Of a stretch of DNA of 64,000 nt, positions 51,445 through 64,000 are shown piece after piece (position 1 is the stretch's first letter; each line of letters opens with the position of its first letter). The stretch spans positions 62,001 to 126,000 of the forward strand of contig CAJNOI010000115.1 of NCBI GenBank assembly GCA_905250115.1, in the 5' to 3' direction. The notes beneath the pieces were generated by a model that made no database searches, was not told the origin of the DNA, and saw nothing but the letters and a program-made list of their open reading frames with translations. Made by a program: the position numbers and the translations under genes. Origin of the DNA: Adineta steineri. Taxonomy: Eukaryota > Rotifera > Eurotatoria > Adinetida > Adinetidae.

Positions 51445-54400
51445 TTAAATATATATTGGAGTTTCTTGTCCGGTTAATAGGCGATACATTTGAGTTGGCA
51501 TTGTTTTCATTCGAAGCTAAAATAAATAATTTTATTAACAGATAAAAGAAGTCACAGAAAAAATGAGCTTACTTCGCCGATAGAATTTGATAACATACTA
51601 ACAATTCTTTCATGAGGTGTAACAACAACACTATTGCCATTGATTTCAATTATACGATGACCAACACGTACACCACCACGTTCAGCGATACCACCACGAA
51701 GAAGACTGCATATCTATGATGAAAAAATTATATAAAAATTAATAGGTTAAAACTGACAGATGATAATCTGCTTTTTGTTTACAAAAAACAAATAGATGAA
51801 AGCAAAGGAAGATTATGCTGATCTATGATTTGTTTGACATTTATATGGAAAGTAGCTTATATTATTAAATACGATATGGAATGTTTGTAAATACACCGTC
51901 AATCATATTTCATTTCGAAGTTTCTCTTTTTTATGTGATCAAGTTATAATTAAATTTTTATAGAGCATATAATCTTCAAGAAGCCACTCACATCAATTCG
52001 ACTTGTGAATAAATTGAATTATCTAAAATCTATATCGATACCAAACCATTTGTAGCTCTGGAATTCGAATCTACGATATTATTAGCGAGGTTTTACATTC
52101 TTATTGAATTTTATTTCAAAAGAACACCTAAGTTCATCTTCTCTGTTATTATCGATATCGGATCTCAGAAGCCGAATTAATCAGCAACTCTCTTTAAAGA
52201 ATGAACCCATTCGAACAGCTCTTTCACTTTAATTCAGCATACATCGTTCCGTGTTCGCGCTTTGCTTTTTACATACTGCACATGCAAAAAATTGTCAACT
52301 GCCTTCTTTTTTCTCGAATTATTCACAAAACAATTTTCATTCTTTTTAATAGTTAATGATAACTTACAATGCCATTTTGTACACTAAAACCAAGCTAAAT
52401 GGAAAGAAAAATATTGATAATGAATTTATTTTTGTATCATTTTTAATATTTACTTGATATTTGGTATCTGGACGTCGTATAAGTACTTCGACAACTGGTG
52501 GACATGGAACAACAACAAAACGGACGGTAGTTAAATGCTTCATATTCTAAATGGCAACAATTTTCTATATATTATTTTTTAAATCAATAAATTCAATATA
52601 CTTTTATTTGTGTTTGACAAGTTGATAGAGGTAATCCTACCATACTAATACCATTCACTGAAATTACTTGATCACCAATATTCAACTGTCCACCTCTATT
52701 CAATAGATCACAAATAACATAACTTTTAGAAATATAAAACAAACCTAGCTGCAGGTCCACATGGCATCAGATTTGCAATAACAACAGTTGGTAACATAGA
52801 TCCCCAACCACTTTCAACAATAACAATACCTAGTGGTTCATTTTTTCCTTTAGTTACAATAGCCTATTATAACAAAAACAAAACTAACGTAAATCAAACT
52901 ATATCAGTTTATATTTGTTTTTCTTTAACCTCTTTTTGGCATTCTTTTTTTGCAAATCGATCTAATTCTTCAACAGCAATTTCTTGTTGATCGAGAACTT
53001 CTTGATAATCAATATCACGAGTAAAACTTGGATCATCAATACCATTAGCTTTTAAAAATTCGACATAAGCTACTTGAAATGCTTGGCCAATTGAATGAGC
53101 AATAGATTGAGCCTAAAGAAAGAAAAATATTCGATACAAAATCGAAAAACTATTACGTACTTCATCAGATTCAAAAATATGACATATCATTTTTTGGTTA
53201 ATAGAAACAACACGTCGTGTTGCCGTTCCATTTGTATCATCATTTCCATCTCCACTATTATCATTTTGTATATATCTTCGTTTAGCCATCAGTACTACAA
53301 GATCACCAATATCAGCTAAATAACAGAGACAAGATAAAAAAAAACAAGAATAATATGAATATATACAGAAAAAAGATTTTAACTAACCAATATATGATAT
53401 TGATCTTAAGGAATGATCCATTAGAATATCTTCTAAATCTGTATTTAAAACCATGATTTTTTCTGTTGATATAAATAAATCAACTTCAACAGATGGTTGA
53501 CTTTCACCATAGGGTGCTTTGATACGTTCCACAGCTTCTTGTGCTTGCATCATACGTGATGATTTTGTTGGATTTCCTTCTATAGGTAATTGTGTTGAAC
53601 CAAGATATCGACAACGAAATAGAACGCCTTCAATTAATACTGATGAATTTTCTGGATCAGGAATAATTCGTTTAATAACTAATTTATAAAAATACAAATC
53701 AATTATTTATTCTATTAAGAAATATTTCTTCACATGCAATACAAATACAATACCAACATTAACTTCAAACAAAAAAAAATATATATACTTACAAAAAAGA
53801 AAAAATGTTAAGAATTGTTCTCTCAATACTCATTAATAGAAAAAAAAAGTTAGTAAAATATTCTGTTAGATGAATACTATAAACGTACCTTCGCGTGGTC
53901 TTGATGGCTTTGACATAGCCTATTAAGAACATAAAATATATATATATACCTCTTTCCTTAACATTTTTATTTCTACATACAGCCTCACGAATATCTTGAT
54001 TTTTAACATTAATGCGATGTTCATGACTAAGTAATTTGTCTGTTTCTTCATCAGTATCATAATCTATTGAGAAGAAAGAAAGAAAAAGAAAAATATACAT
54101 TTAATATTAATACTATTTTAATTAAGGGTACCACCACAAAATAGGGAAAAATAAACATGCGAAACGAACCCTTTTTTCGAAGTCTTTTATCTAAATTTTT
54201 GTTTTTTAACAAGTTAATCTTAGTAAAGAAAATTTACCTGTTGGAATAGCAGAAGATTCTTCTGAAGAAATTTTTTGTTGATGATCTGTACGAGCAGTTG
54301 ATGAAGATAATTGTGGACGATTTGAAGATGTTTTTGTTTGAGGTTCAGGTTCATTATTAACTGATTTTGCAAATTGATGTTTATGTGAAGACATTAATGA

Positions 54401-56959
54401 TGAAGGACTTGAATGAAATAAAAAATCACTTTGAGTTGATTGATGACGATTAGTAGATTTCATCGTTATAGGTGGTGATCGTTCATCACCACTTATTTGT
54501 TCTGAATCCGATAAACCATCTTCAAGTACAGGCATACCTTCGAGAAAAATATGAAAATTAATATTCTAATTATCGATTTATATATATTTTGATAAGATTT
54601 AAAATTTAGGATAGAAATTTAACTTACTGACAGCTGAAGTCGATTTTATACTATCAATTGAAATAATACTATCTGCATCATTAGTTCCTCCACCATCACC
54701 ATCAGATAATAAATCTGGTGATAATCTAGATAAACTTCCATCAATTGTTTGAAGATTCTGATGAAAAGACGATGATAGTTTATTAGGTAATATGTTCTTT
54801 TTTTGACTTGTATTAGTCATTGAGTCAGATGATCTTATTGGATCAACAATAATAGTTGGTAAAGTTTCTGTATGTTCTCTTGTTGGAGTTGTCAATATGG
54901 ATGGGAAATTATCTAAACAAAAATCAATTAGATATTTATCTTGTCGATCATTCTAATATGAATATAAGATATATTTGATATCGTACCTGACAATGATGGA
55001 TGTTCTTGCAAAAGACGAGCTGCTATTGTTTGTTGTTGTTGTGTATAATAAGCAGATAAACCTTGCGGACCATAATGTTGTTCGAATAATAATGGATCGT
55101 ATGATGGATAGAATGGTGGTAGGCCATTAGTAGGTGGCGGAAAAGGTAAATAGAGGCCAGGATGCTGATGTGGAAATGGATAAACTGCAGGAGGCCATAA
55201 TGGTTGTCCATAAGGATCAAAAGCTGATGGAGGCATCATTGGTCGATGATAATGATGTCCATTTTGTATTGATTCTTCATTTGCTGAATCAGTATTGATT
55301 GAATCAGGTGTCATTTCTCGTGACATTTGACCGATTTTAGCACTACCTGATGATGTACTATCAAATAATTGAAGATCATTTTGTGTTAATTGTGAGGGTT
55401 TTGTAGCTGTTCGACGCATTTGTGTAGAGATTGTTTCGAGATTTTTTTCTAATGCAGCATCAATACGTTTTGTTCCAGAGGAATTTCCTGGTGTCGCAGA
55501 AATAAGTTTAGCTAAACCAGGACCATTTATAGGAGATGCTCGATCGGATATTTGTTGATTTTCATCTAAATAATGATAACCTTATGTTCTCTGTACGAGA
55601 GAGATATAGAAAAAAAAGACATTCTTACGACGAGTATTAAGATTCATTGGTGATATTCTACCATCATTTTTCATTGTTACTGTTGTCGGCAATAATGCAT
55701 TATGATCCTGTGTCATATCAGTCACAGACGATGATAGTTGTTTAGGAATGTTATTGTCACTCTGTTTACAAAAGCAAAAAGAACAGGTGTTGATTCAAGG
55801 AAAAAACATAGCGCATTACTCTTGTGAATAGGTTATACTTTGACCTTGACTGAGTAATAATATGGATGGCATATATTTATTCAATTCTACTTCATCTATA
55901 TATTCGTGTCTAATATATTTCGAAGAAGAAGAAGAAGAAGAAAAGCTATAAAGCAATAGGCATATAGACAGAGAAGTCTTAGAATTTAATCAAAACAATA
56001 GGTTGATAGATGGTGAGGTGAGAATATTCTTGAATCGACTTATGATCAATGATCGACATCGATCATCACATGCAATTAGAAAGATGAGTTGATCATATAC
56101 TAGTATTATTCTTTTTTTTGTTGTTGCTAGCAGGCAAACATTATTGGCTTGTACTTACATATACTCTCATTTTCAATTATACAGAGATCGATGCTTTAGT
56201 TAAAATAATCACACAACCTTTTTTTCTCACTTATCTCAAGGGATTGAAGAATACAAACTACAAACGTACGTGTTGATGATGATGATGTTTATGACGAGAT
56301 TTTGTTCGCATTGTATCAGTTATTGATAAAGACAGCATATGTTATTCGCATTGAGTCATTCAATTTCAGAATATATTAATATTAGTCTATCTCCATTTTT
56401 TCTCTTTCTCTCTCTCTCTCTCTCTTTTCTGCTTCAATCCATCTGTCAATGCAAAGGAAAGAAGAAAAAAATCTTTAGAGAATGAGCCGATGAATTCTTC
56501 TTTGTCAATCTATATGCTAAAAAGTAGCTTTGGTGCTCATCAAGCGGCAACAAAAGGAGAGAAGGAATGACATTTGATTAACATAGAAGACCAACAATAT
56601 TTTGAACAACGGAAGTAGGATATTTCTTTTTCTTTGTCTAAACTGCCAATAGAACTGTACAGATGAAATGATAGATAGACAGATGTGCAGACTTATATGC
56701 GCTCAAGGGTATCTATTTATAGTATTGTCCATAACTGATGAACATTTCTGATAATAATAAGAAAAATAAAGAAAGTAAAACATAAGAGGATCTACTACTA
56801 CTATTTCTTTTTTAAATCGAATTAAATTACCTGAGATTTTGAAGATATTTTTGTATCTTCATTATTTACTGACGTTACAGATAATCCATTATTCTCGTGA
56901 ACAACTTCTTCATTGACATCACTACTATTAATGGCACTCGGAGAATGAAGATATTCCAT
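51445..56959 (-). CDS. APBA: Mint/X11 adaptor (APP-binding family A; LIN-10)
   Basis: Start at 56959 ([18 protein letters not shown]), exon 56831-56959, phase 0. A long disordered N-terminal half follows, Ser/Pro-rich with a Pro/Tyr/His stretch ([20 protein letters not shown]). Then a PTB domain ([46 protein letters not shown]) and two PDZ domains ([27 protein letters not shown]). The C-terminus [16 protein letters not shown] is nearly that of vertebrate Mints. Mints bind the cytoplasmic tail of APP-like proteins and act in presynaptic and Golgi sorting complexes. An exon at about 56268-56311 with its own ATG ([12 protein letters not shown]) ends at GTACGT and may be an alternative first exon. 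A 640-nt intron near 51720-52360 is the longest within the folded region. Confidence 0.88.
56401..56426. repeat. (CT)n microsatellite
   Basis: About 13 CT units inside the first intron of the Mint gene, upstream of its possible alternative first exon. Confidence 0.7.
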
Positions 56960-58191
56960 TGTGTTAATTCTTCATGTATATGTGATGAGGATACTAAAAA
57001 GTAACATAAATAAATGAGTGCTTTTTTCTTGAACGACGTTTGAATATTATATAAGGAGAAAAAAAAACTAAATTTGTTCTGTTTATTCCTAACATAAACT
57101 CATATATCAAATGATAAGTTGATCAAATTAATTTTTGACAAATACACTGTAAGACATTAAATAAATATCCATATAGGAAAAAAAGAAGAAGACCGAGACG
57201 AGGAAAGGTATCTTATTCTCAGATTACAAAAAAATGGAAGACGACAACATCGTTGCACGTGTATTATTCATTGGCCAATGATGATAATGATGAAAAAGAA
57301 GAAAAAAAAGAAGACGAAGCAAAAGAAGAGTTGCATCAGTAGTGGCAGTAGTAGTAGGAAATAAAAAAAAACGAAGGGAAGGATGAAAAAGTAACGAGTA
57401 TGATGCTTATTTTCATTTGTGAGTCTTACTTTGCCGCAGGTTTTTTTTTCTTCCTCTATCTAATAATATTGATAATGATGCCATTCTAACACATTAACAT
57501 TTTTTTTATACAAGTAGAAACATATATTTAAGTATATTTATGTATGCGTATACAGGCTTTATTCATCACTTGTCTTTAATATTGAAAAAAAACTGCATTC
57601 TAATGAATAAAGTTAATCTCAAGTAGAGTTGCAATCGAGTTTTAACCTCGAGAAAATGAAGGAGAGAAAAAAAGGCTAAGCAAAACGGAAGAACGAGAAT
57701 ATATATTGCGTGTTCAATAAGTAAATAGATACTCTCGTTTGGACTGGATTCCATCATCATTTGTGCGCTTAGAAAGAACGAGAATATATTGTTAGAAACA
57801 TTACAATGGGAACATTACTAATTTTTATTTTTGAATGTATGCATCCGAAGCGAAAAGAAATTTCTTTATGTTCAAGATCAGAAAAGCAATAGAATAGAAA
57901 TAAAATAATATCTTCGAGATATATAATATGTCTTTATAGATGTGAAATATACGTGTCTTTGCGCATAATTAACTTACCAAATCAATATAAACTTGTCAGG
58001 TTACATTTAATTTTGAATAAAAATATAAACGTGATTATTATCTACGGAAATAAAAAAAGAACAATTAACAATAAGCTCGTTTAATACATTTTTTTCGTTT
58101 ATTAAATAAACAAAATAAAAGATGTACTATATTACAAATATATTACAATAAAAAAAACTAATAATAATAAAAATTATTATTATTATTAGTA
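56960..58191. other. upstream region of the Mint gene
   Basis: 1.2 kb containing purine-rich runs (GAA-rich at 57180-57360). No gene recognised; it should hold the Mint promoter and the 3' end of the amidase gene. Confidence 0.45.
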
Positions 58192-59238
58192 TTATTGACG
58201 AGGTTTTAATGTACGAATTTTTGCAAAAATATCTTGTTTTTCACCAGGATTCATGATAGCTGTATAAACTGTTAATTTATTAAGTACAGGTATAACAGAT
58301 AGAACAATATCAAAAATATTATCTTGTGTCATTTGTGTTGAATTAAATGATTGAAGAATATTTTCTGCTGCTGTTCGTCTTGGATCATTAGATGGATCAT
58401 CAAGCCAATGATCATAATTTGTTTGTACAAGTGTAGAATTTAATTCGATAGGATTAATTGAATTTAAACGATTACGTGTTATAATCATACCTGATGAACG
58501 ACCGTCAGTTATTATAAAATAAACAGGTGCAATTAGATGTCGATTTTGAAGTATATATTTCATATCTTGATAAGACATAATTGAATTATCAAAAATAGAA
58601 CGTGTTATAATAAATAATGGAAGAGAATGTAAATGTAAAATAGACATCAATGCATTCATCCACCAATCTTTATCATCTGTACTACGTTGATTAATACTTA
58701 AACTGAAATATCCTGAACGTGAACTAGTTAATAAACCGATGGAACCAGCAAAATGAATTGATTCATAATTAAAAGTTGGATTTGATGTACGAAAAAATTT
58801 AACATGAAATGTTAAACGACGAAGTAAATCTGTATTAAGATCAAAATCAAGATTTCGACCATGAATAATAGTATTATTCGATGTTCGAACAAGTAAACTT
58901 GTGCAATATGTACGAAGTTCATAAACGAGATTAATAAGAACAATATCAGCTAATGGCATTGATATTGATCGAGCTATTGAATATAATTCATCATAATAAG
59001 GTTGAGGAATATGTTCTTCTAATCGTGTAACAATTATTTCAGCAGCATCAATAAAAACTTGAGGTATTTGTGCACGAATAGCTATATTAAATTCATTCAT
59101 AGGTTGAGCGAAATTTGGTATTATATCTGACCATCGATCAATTGGAGCATGATCAAGATCAATTGAAAAACTTGGAACATCAAGAGGAATATCACTATGT
59201 ACAATGGAAATAAATAAGAAAATGAATATAATAGACAT
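58192..59238 (-). CDS. NAAA: N-acylethanolamine acid amidase / acid ceramidase-like hydrolase
   Basis: One intronless exon of 348 codons. The signal peptide is MSIIFIFLFISIVHS, followed by the N-terminal propeptide-like segment. The autocatalytic nucleophile Cys is in LRTYCTSLLVR, equivalent to CTSIV of NAAA. Supporting motifs are IIHGRNLDFD (HGRNLDY in NAAA), FAGSIGLLTSSRSG, WWMNALMS, QTNYDHWLDDPSNDPRRTAA and VYTAIMNPG. It is of the usual family length. NAAA hydrolyses palmitoylethanolamide and related lipids in lysosomes; acid ceramidase is the close alternative. Key residues appear intact. The lack of introns contrasts with its neighbours. Confidence 0.85.
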   Translation of the reverse strand: MSIIFIFLFISIVHSDIPLDVPSFSIDLDHAPIDRWSDIIPNFAQPMNEFNIAIRAQIPQVFIDAAEIIVTRLEEHIPQPYYDELYSIARSISMPLADIVLINLVYELRTYCTSLLVRTSNNTIIHGRNLDFDLNTDLLRRLTFHVKFFRTSNPTFNYESIHFAGSIGLLTSSRSGYFSLSINQRSTDDKDWWMNALMSILHLHSLPLFIITRSIFDNSIMSYQDMKYILQNRHLIAPVYFIITDGRSSGMIITRNRLNSINPIELNSTLVQTNYDHWLDDPSNDPRRTAAENILQSFNSTQMTQDNIFDIVLSVIPVLNKLTVYTAIMNPGEKQDIFAKIRTLKPRQ

Positions 59239-59290
59239 GATCTAAAAGCAAAATAGAATAATCAAAAATGGAGAAATTTTATTTATTATC

Positions 59291-60713
59291 TCAAAAATTC
59301 ATCATTCGTTTAATAGCTTCTAAACAACGCCATTTAGATGGAAAATAAAAAGGTTCAAATACATGAGGTATAGGATGTATATCATAACCACAGACACGTT
59401 CTATTGGTGCTTCAAGATTTAAGAAACATTCTCGCTAGAAGAAAAAAAAGAAAGAAAATAAAAATATCAAACATAATTTATTTTCACATACAGCTACAGT
59501 TGCAGCTATTTCAGCTCCAACTCCACCAGTTATTGGTGCTTCATGACTTATTAATAATCTTCCAGTTTTACTAACTGATTGACAAATTGTATCAACATCC
59601 CATGGTAGAATTGTTCGTAAATCAATTAATTCACAAGAAATATTTTCTTTTGCAGCCATTTGTGCTACTTCTCGAAGAACATGAACTTGTGTTCCCCATG
59701 AAAGAAGTGTTACATCAGAACCTTCTTGAATAACTTGAGCTTTAGATAATGGAATGGTATATTCTTTAATAGGAACATCTTCTTTAGCTGATCGATAAAG
59801 TATCTTTGGTTCAAAAAATATACATGGATTGTCATCTTTGATGCATGATATAAGTAAACCTTTAGCTTCAATCGCACTACGTGGAATGACAACCTTAAAA
59901 TTAAATATTAAATACAATTATAAAAAAAACGAATAAACTATTTATAATTACTTTAAGACCGGGTGTATGCATAAATTGAGCTTCAGGTGATTGTGAATGA
60001 TACAATGCACCATGTCCAACAGCACCCCATGGTGCACGAATAGTAAGTTTACCACAATTAAATAAATTTTGTGAGCGATATCGATATTTTGCTGCTTCAT
60101 TCACGATCTATAAAACAATTCAAACAACTAATATTAATGAATGAATAAAAAAATCAATAATTTTACTTGATCGTATGCAGGAAATATATAATCAGCAAAT
60201 TGTATTTCAGCTACAGCTGTTGCGCCAGCTACGGCTACACCTATACCAAAACCAATAATACCTTGTTCACATAATGGTGTATTAAATACACGATCAGCTC
60301 CTTCAATAGAAATATTTAGAAAATTTAGAAATATAAAATTATTTTCTCACCATATTTCGATCTTAATTCTGTTGTACATCGAAAAACACCACCAAATGCT
60401 ACGTCTTCACCAAATACAACTATAATATACATATGAAGTAGATAAATAATGATAAAAAATTATCAACTTTACTTGCTGTATGATCGTTGCCAAGGGTAAT
60501 ATCGAGTGCGTTTTGAATCGTCTGACATAGATTCATTTCTTTAGTTGGACCTGAAAACCAAATTATTTCCATTGTTAAAAATTAAAATAGAAACTAACCA
60601 TGAGATGGATCAGGTTGATCTTTGAAAAATGTAAAATGAGCCACATGACGTCGTGAGAAAAACGACGAACATTTTGGTACAGTGCGAAATAAATGACGGA
60701 AAGGTAAATTCAT
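59291..60713 (-). CDS. BCKDHB: branched-chain 2-oxoacid dehydrogenase E1 subunit beta
   Basis: About seven exons with short introns. The N-terminus [20 protein letters not shown] is basic and hydrophobic, as a mitochondrial presequence should be. Then come [88 protein letters not shown] and the C-terminal domain with [19 protein letters not shown] and [36 protein letters not shown] separates BCKDHB from pyruvate dehydrogenase E1 beta. It pairs with E1 alpha to decarboxylate the keto acids of Val, Leu and Ile in the mitochondrial matrix. No defect seen. Confidence 0.93.
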
Positions 60714-61451
60714 GGATGATACGTGAAACCTTGAAAAAAAACAATAGTAATTAGATGTATATTAAATTATTATTGTGATTTAAATATGTCTTCGTAGAAC
60801 TATTCAAACGTAAAGATACGGTAAGAGAATGAAAGGTGTAATAGTTGTTAGTTAAAATCGTCTCGTTTTCTATACGTATATAATCAACCAATAAAAAGTT
60901 GGAAAGAAGAAAGATGGCATACGAGTAGAAAGGAAAATTGTTTTTTTTTCTTCATCATTAAGAATACGTTTCATTTTAATAGGATCCTCTATACTGGAAT
61001 ATAGAATAGAACTATTGACTAAAGTGACCTACCAATAAAGTAAAAATTATATTCTAATCGCGAAGTTTTCACATTTTTTGAAGTATATGGTGTTCTTTGA
61101 TCATTTTTTTGTTGTATTATCTAAATTGAAAAGTAACATTCTCATAGAGAAATACATCCATATGAAAAACTGATACTGGAATCTATCAACAATACTTAAT
61201 TAATCATTAATAATACTGATTAGACTCCATTTCAGAATGCAGCAATAAATATTATATGAAAGCTATAATTCAATATTGATAACGTTTCATACTTTACAGT
61301 TTTCAACACAATAAGGTCAAAGCATAGAGTAATTTATTAAAGAATGACGTTCGCAAAAAAATAGCGTTTATAATGATAGTTAAAAAGGAAGCAAATAAGA
61401 AAAAAAAATATGTGAGATGAAAAAGTTGTTTCTTAGTTCAATTAACCCAAT
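60714..61451. other. intergenic stretch between BCKDHB and the heat-shock protein gene
   Basis: AT-rich; no gene, RNA or repeat recognised. Confidence 0.45.
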
Positions 61452-63237
61452 TTATAATTTAATTGGTACTTGAATATGTAGAAAGCCATCATCTTTCAAT
61501 TCTGTTTTCAAATGATCAACTTCACAAGTAGGGAAGAGAGTAACTTGACGGTAACTATGTTCACCTGGAAATGAAAAAAAATTTTAATAAAAGTAATATT
61601 TATCGTTAAAATAACACGTACTCATATGTCGACCGCCATCAGCGTCTATTTTATTATTGACGTCAACGCGTAAATCATGTCCATTAAGTGAAATTTTCAT
61701 TTGATCTAATTTTGTACCTGGTTTCATTTGTAAACGCATGTAAAGTATTTTTTTACCATCATGACCATCAACAAGTGATGGATTCCATGTTTTATTTTGA
61801 AGAAATTCTTCAAGTGTAAACATTCGACTTTGATTACTGCTTGAAATTGTCTAAAAGAAGAAAAAAATAAAATTATAAAATAAAATTATTGTAAGTCAAT
61901 AATTACTTTTGAACCACGACGTTCACTTGTGCTTGATTGTTGTTGATTCAATGTATTTGATGATGCATTGTTCGTTGTAGATGATGTCGAATGTGTTTCA
62001 TTGCTACGGTTAATTGGTACAGCAGCAACTTGATTAGTATTATTTGTTGAGCTTGTTGTTGTTGATGATGTTGAATGTGTTTCATTGCCACGATTAATTG
62101 GTACAGCAACAGCTTGATTAGTATTATTTGTTGAACTTGTTGTTGTAGATGATGTAGAATGTGTTTCATTGCTATGTGTTGATGGTGCAGAGGCAGTATG
62201 ATCAGTATGTCCATCTGCGCCTCTTGTTACTGAAACTCTTCGTTTCTGTATTGTTATTGTACCACCACTAGCCAAAAGTTCTGGTGGGATATCAAGTGGT
62301 AAGTTTGACAAATCTACAAAAAAACAATTAGATACATGAATGAATAAAATGATTAGTGAATTATACCCGAAGTTGTCAATGTTGTTTGTTTGTTTGATGT
62401 TGTTGATGATGATGCATTGGGTTCATGAATAGCAAGTTGTTGATTACCTGCATTTGATGAGCGACGTTCAGTTGTATGTGTACTGTATGTTTGAGAACTA
62501 CCACCAGTTGTTGTATCAACACTTTTAAGTAAATCAGCTATTTCTGGTGAAAGACCAGATGAACCATTTGTTGTTGTTGTTGTAGTAGTTTTCGTAACTG
62601 ATGTTCGTCGAACTTGTTGACCTGGTGTTGATAAATTACCTGAATCATTTGATGTTGATAATAAACCTTGATTGTTTGATGTATTGAATTTATCTAAAGA
62701 AAATGATACACGACGTTGATTATTAGCACTTTCATTAACATTTAAATGATCAATGTGTGGTGATGAACTAAGAGGAATTTCAACAACAAGCATATGAGCT
62801 GCAGTTATAAATGATGCCATTGAATCAATATCAGCATTAGCTGGAACATCAAAGGTTCGTTCAAATTGTTTTTGCATATGACGACCTTCACTATGTTCTT
62901 CATAAACACCTGATATAGTTAATTTACGATTTTGAATATAAATCTATATATAAAAAAAATTCATTAAAAAAAAAGAATACAAATGAATGTTTTTTTTTAT
63001 TATATTTACTTTAATTTGTTCAGGTTGAAAATTTTCAACATCAAATGTAATACGAAATTTTTCTGTATCATGAGAAAATTTATCTCTTACTAATTGTTGA
63101 TTTGGGCGACTGAGCCAACGAATATTGCTATCATCACCAGGTGCAAAATCAAATGCATTAAACCATATGTCGTTTTTATTAGCAGCAAGATTGGAACCTG
63201 CATTGGTTCGATGAATTGGTACAATTTGTGAAGACAT
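61452..63237 (-). CDS. small heat-shock protein-like with two alpha-crystallin-type domains
   Basis: Five exons, in phase: 63010-63237, 62367-62943, 61906-62313, 61622-61850 and 61452-61564. The first alpha-crystallin-type domain spans exons 1-2 (EKFRITFDVENFQPEQIK|IYIQNRKLTISGVYEEHSEG, ERTFDVPANADIDSMASF). A long Ser/Thr/Asn linker with tandem repeats follows. The second, more divergent domain lies in exons 4-5 (YMRLQMKPGTKLDQMKISLN, HDLRVDV, then YRQVTLFPTCEVDHLKTELK and the end LHIQVPIKL). Such two-domain sHSPs are known in flatworms. The linker also has RRVSF and RRGSK motifs, possible basophilic-kinase sites. A chaperone role is inferred from the domains only. Confidence 0.75.
61960..62180 (-). 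repeat. coding tandem repeat of 84 bp in the heat-shock protein linker
   Basis: Two full units and one partial unit. Each begins NETHSTSSTT; the full units continue TSSTNNTNQ and end AVPINRG or AVPINRS. Units are 28 codons and almost identical, so the expansion is recent. Confidence 0.75.
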
Positions 63238-64000
63238 TTTTAGAATATAATTATTGTTGTAAATAACTGTGGTTTATACGAATGATATTTATATATATAC
63301 ATATACGCATTTATATGTATATATATATATAGTTCTTTTTAAGTGGGTGGGTAAAAAACAACGTTTTATTCTCTAGATATGGCTTGTCCGCCTCCTTTTC
63401 TGCTAAATCTATACAATATATTTTTGTGTTTTGTTGATGGATGTGTCCATTTTGGGCTTTTCTTTCGCATGTCTAGATCGATATACAGGCAACATAACTA
63501 AAACAATGGGTTTCTATTCATAGTTGTTAACGAGTTGTCATGTCACATTTGTAAATACAAAAACCAGTCAGTCAGTCCATCAAGAGACCTTCAATACTTG
63601 TCATTGTGCACAATAACATAACGCATTAGAATGAAAAACAATTAGAATTAGAATATACACGAATTTTCTGGTAAACTATAAATAGTAAATTAAATAATGC
63701 CTACGATACAATTGCGTATAATTATATATCAAAATACAAATTGGTAAATTAAGATATATTTATAGACAATATTCTGCTTTTCTGATTTGGAAACTAATAC
63801 TATGTAGAGTGATATGTTCTCAATACGATATATGTTTTTTATTGGTTTATCTGTATAACTACACTCATTACTATCATTTACATTTATTTAATTCTGATTA
63901 GATGAGATGTAAGGTAATGAACATTATGAAATTATATACACAAATTTTAGATATAAATCTCATATATTTTCTGATGCTAAATATATTAGTCTTTGTTATT
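63238..64000. other. intergenic region to the window edge
   Basis: Promoter side of the heat-shock protein gene. TA-rich runs at 63290-63330 and a short GTGGGTGGG at 63342-63350. No gene recognised. Confidence 0.45.

Noticed and set aside
51779-52360. Possible extra exon in the long Mint intron
   Set aside because: The flanking PDZ exons already join in frame and the segment has stops in all frames; it is simply a longer intron.

Overview
The window is eukaryotic nuclear DNA: AT-rich, with genes split by many very short GT-AG introns (mostly about 50-70 nt) and separated by non-coding stretches of a few hundred bases to about 3 kb. Gene content is animal (RIM-binding protein, Mint/X11, importin-7-like, NAAA-like amidase). 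A bdelloid rotifer, perhaps Rotaria-like, fits best. The support is short introns, an F-box/leucine-rich gene and a WWE-ART gene of types I associate with bdelloids, and TGTGGG-type G-rich tracts like the telomere repeat reported for that group. The species call is inference; no database search was possible.

Layout. 1-25 kb is mostly conserved genes: a 5'-truncated DUF3504 (Crypton-derived recombinase-fold) gene on +; a C2CD2/TMEM24-like lipid-transfer gene and an unrecognised multi-spanning membrane protein on -; 3.3 kb of intergenic DNA with a decayed coding-like tract; S-adenosylmethionine synthetase (-); a 3CxxC zinc-finger gene with an in-frame TAA (+); ARL1 (-); profilin (-); importin-7/8-like (+).

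25.5-37.4 kb is an accessory island. It holds a WWE-ADP-ribosyltransferase gene with an exceptional 2.8-kb intron and a repeat tail, an F-box/leucine-rich gene with an in-frame stop, a small secreted three-finger-like gene cut by an assembly gap, a fold-back DNA-transposon remnant of about 260 bp, a four-copy minisatellite, and several short telomere-like G-rich tracts.

38-64 kb is again dense and conserved: a disordered protein (+); RIM-BP (-) with a cytochrome c gene lying inside its 5' half; NDUFAF2 (+); a coiled-coil protein (+); a dual-specificity phosphatase (-); Mint/X11 (-); an NAAA-like acid amidase (-); BCKDHB (-); and a two-domain small heat-shock protein (-).

Functional themes: two presynaptic scaffold genes (RIM-BP and Mint) sit within 18 kb of each other. 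Three mitochondrial genes (cytochrome c, NDUFAF2, BCKDHB) are interleaved with them. Exon boundaries quoted for the verified genes were checked by eye for GT-AG ends and matching phase.
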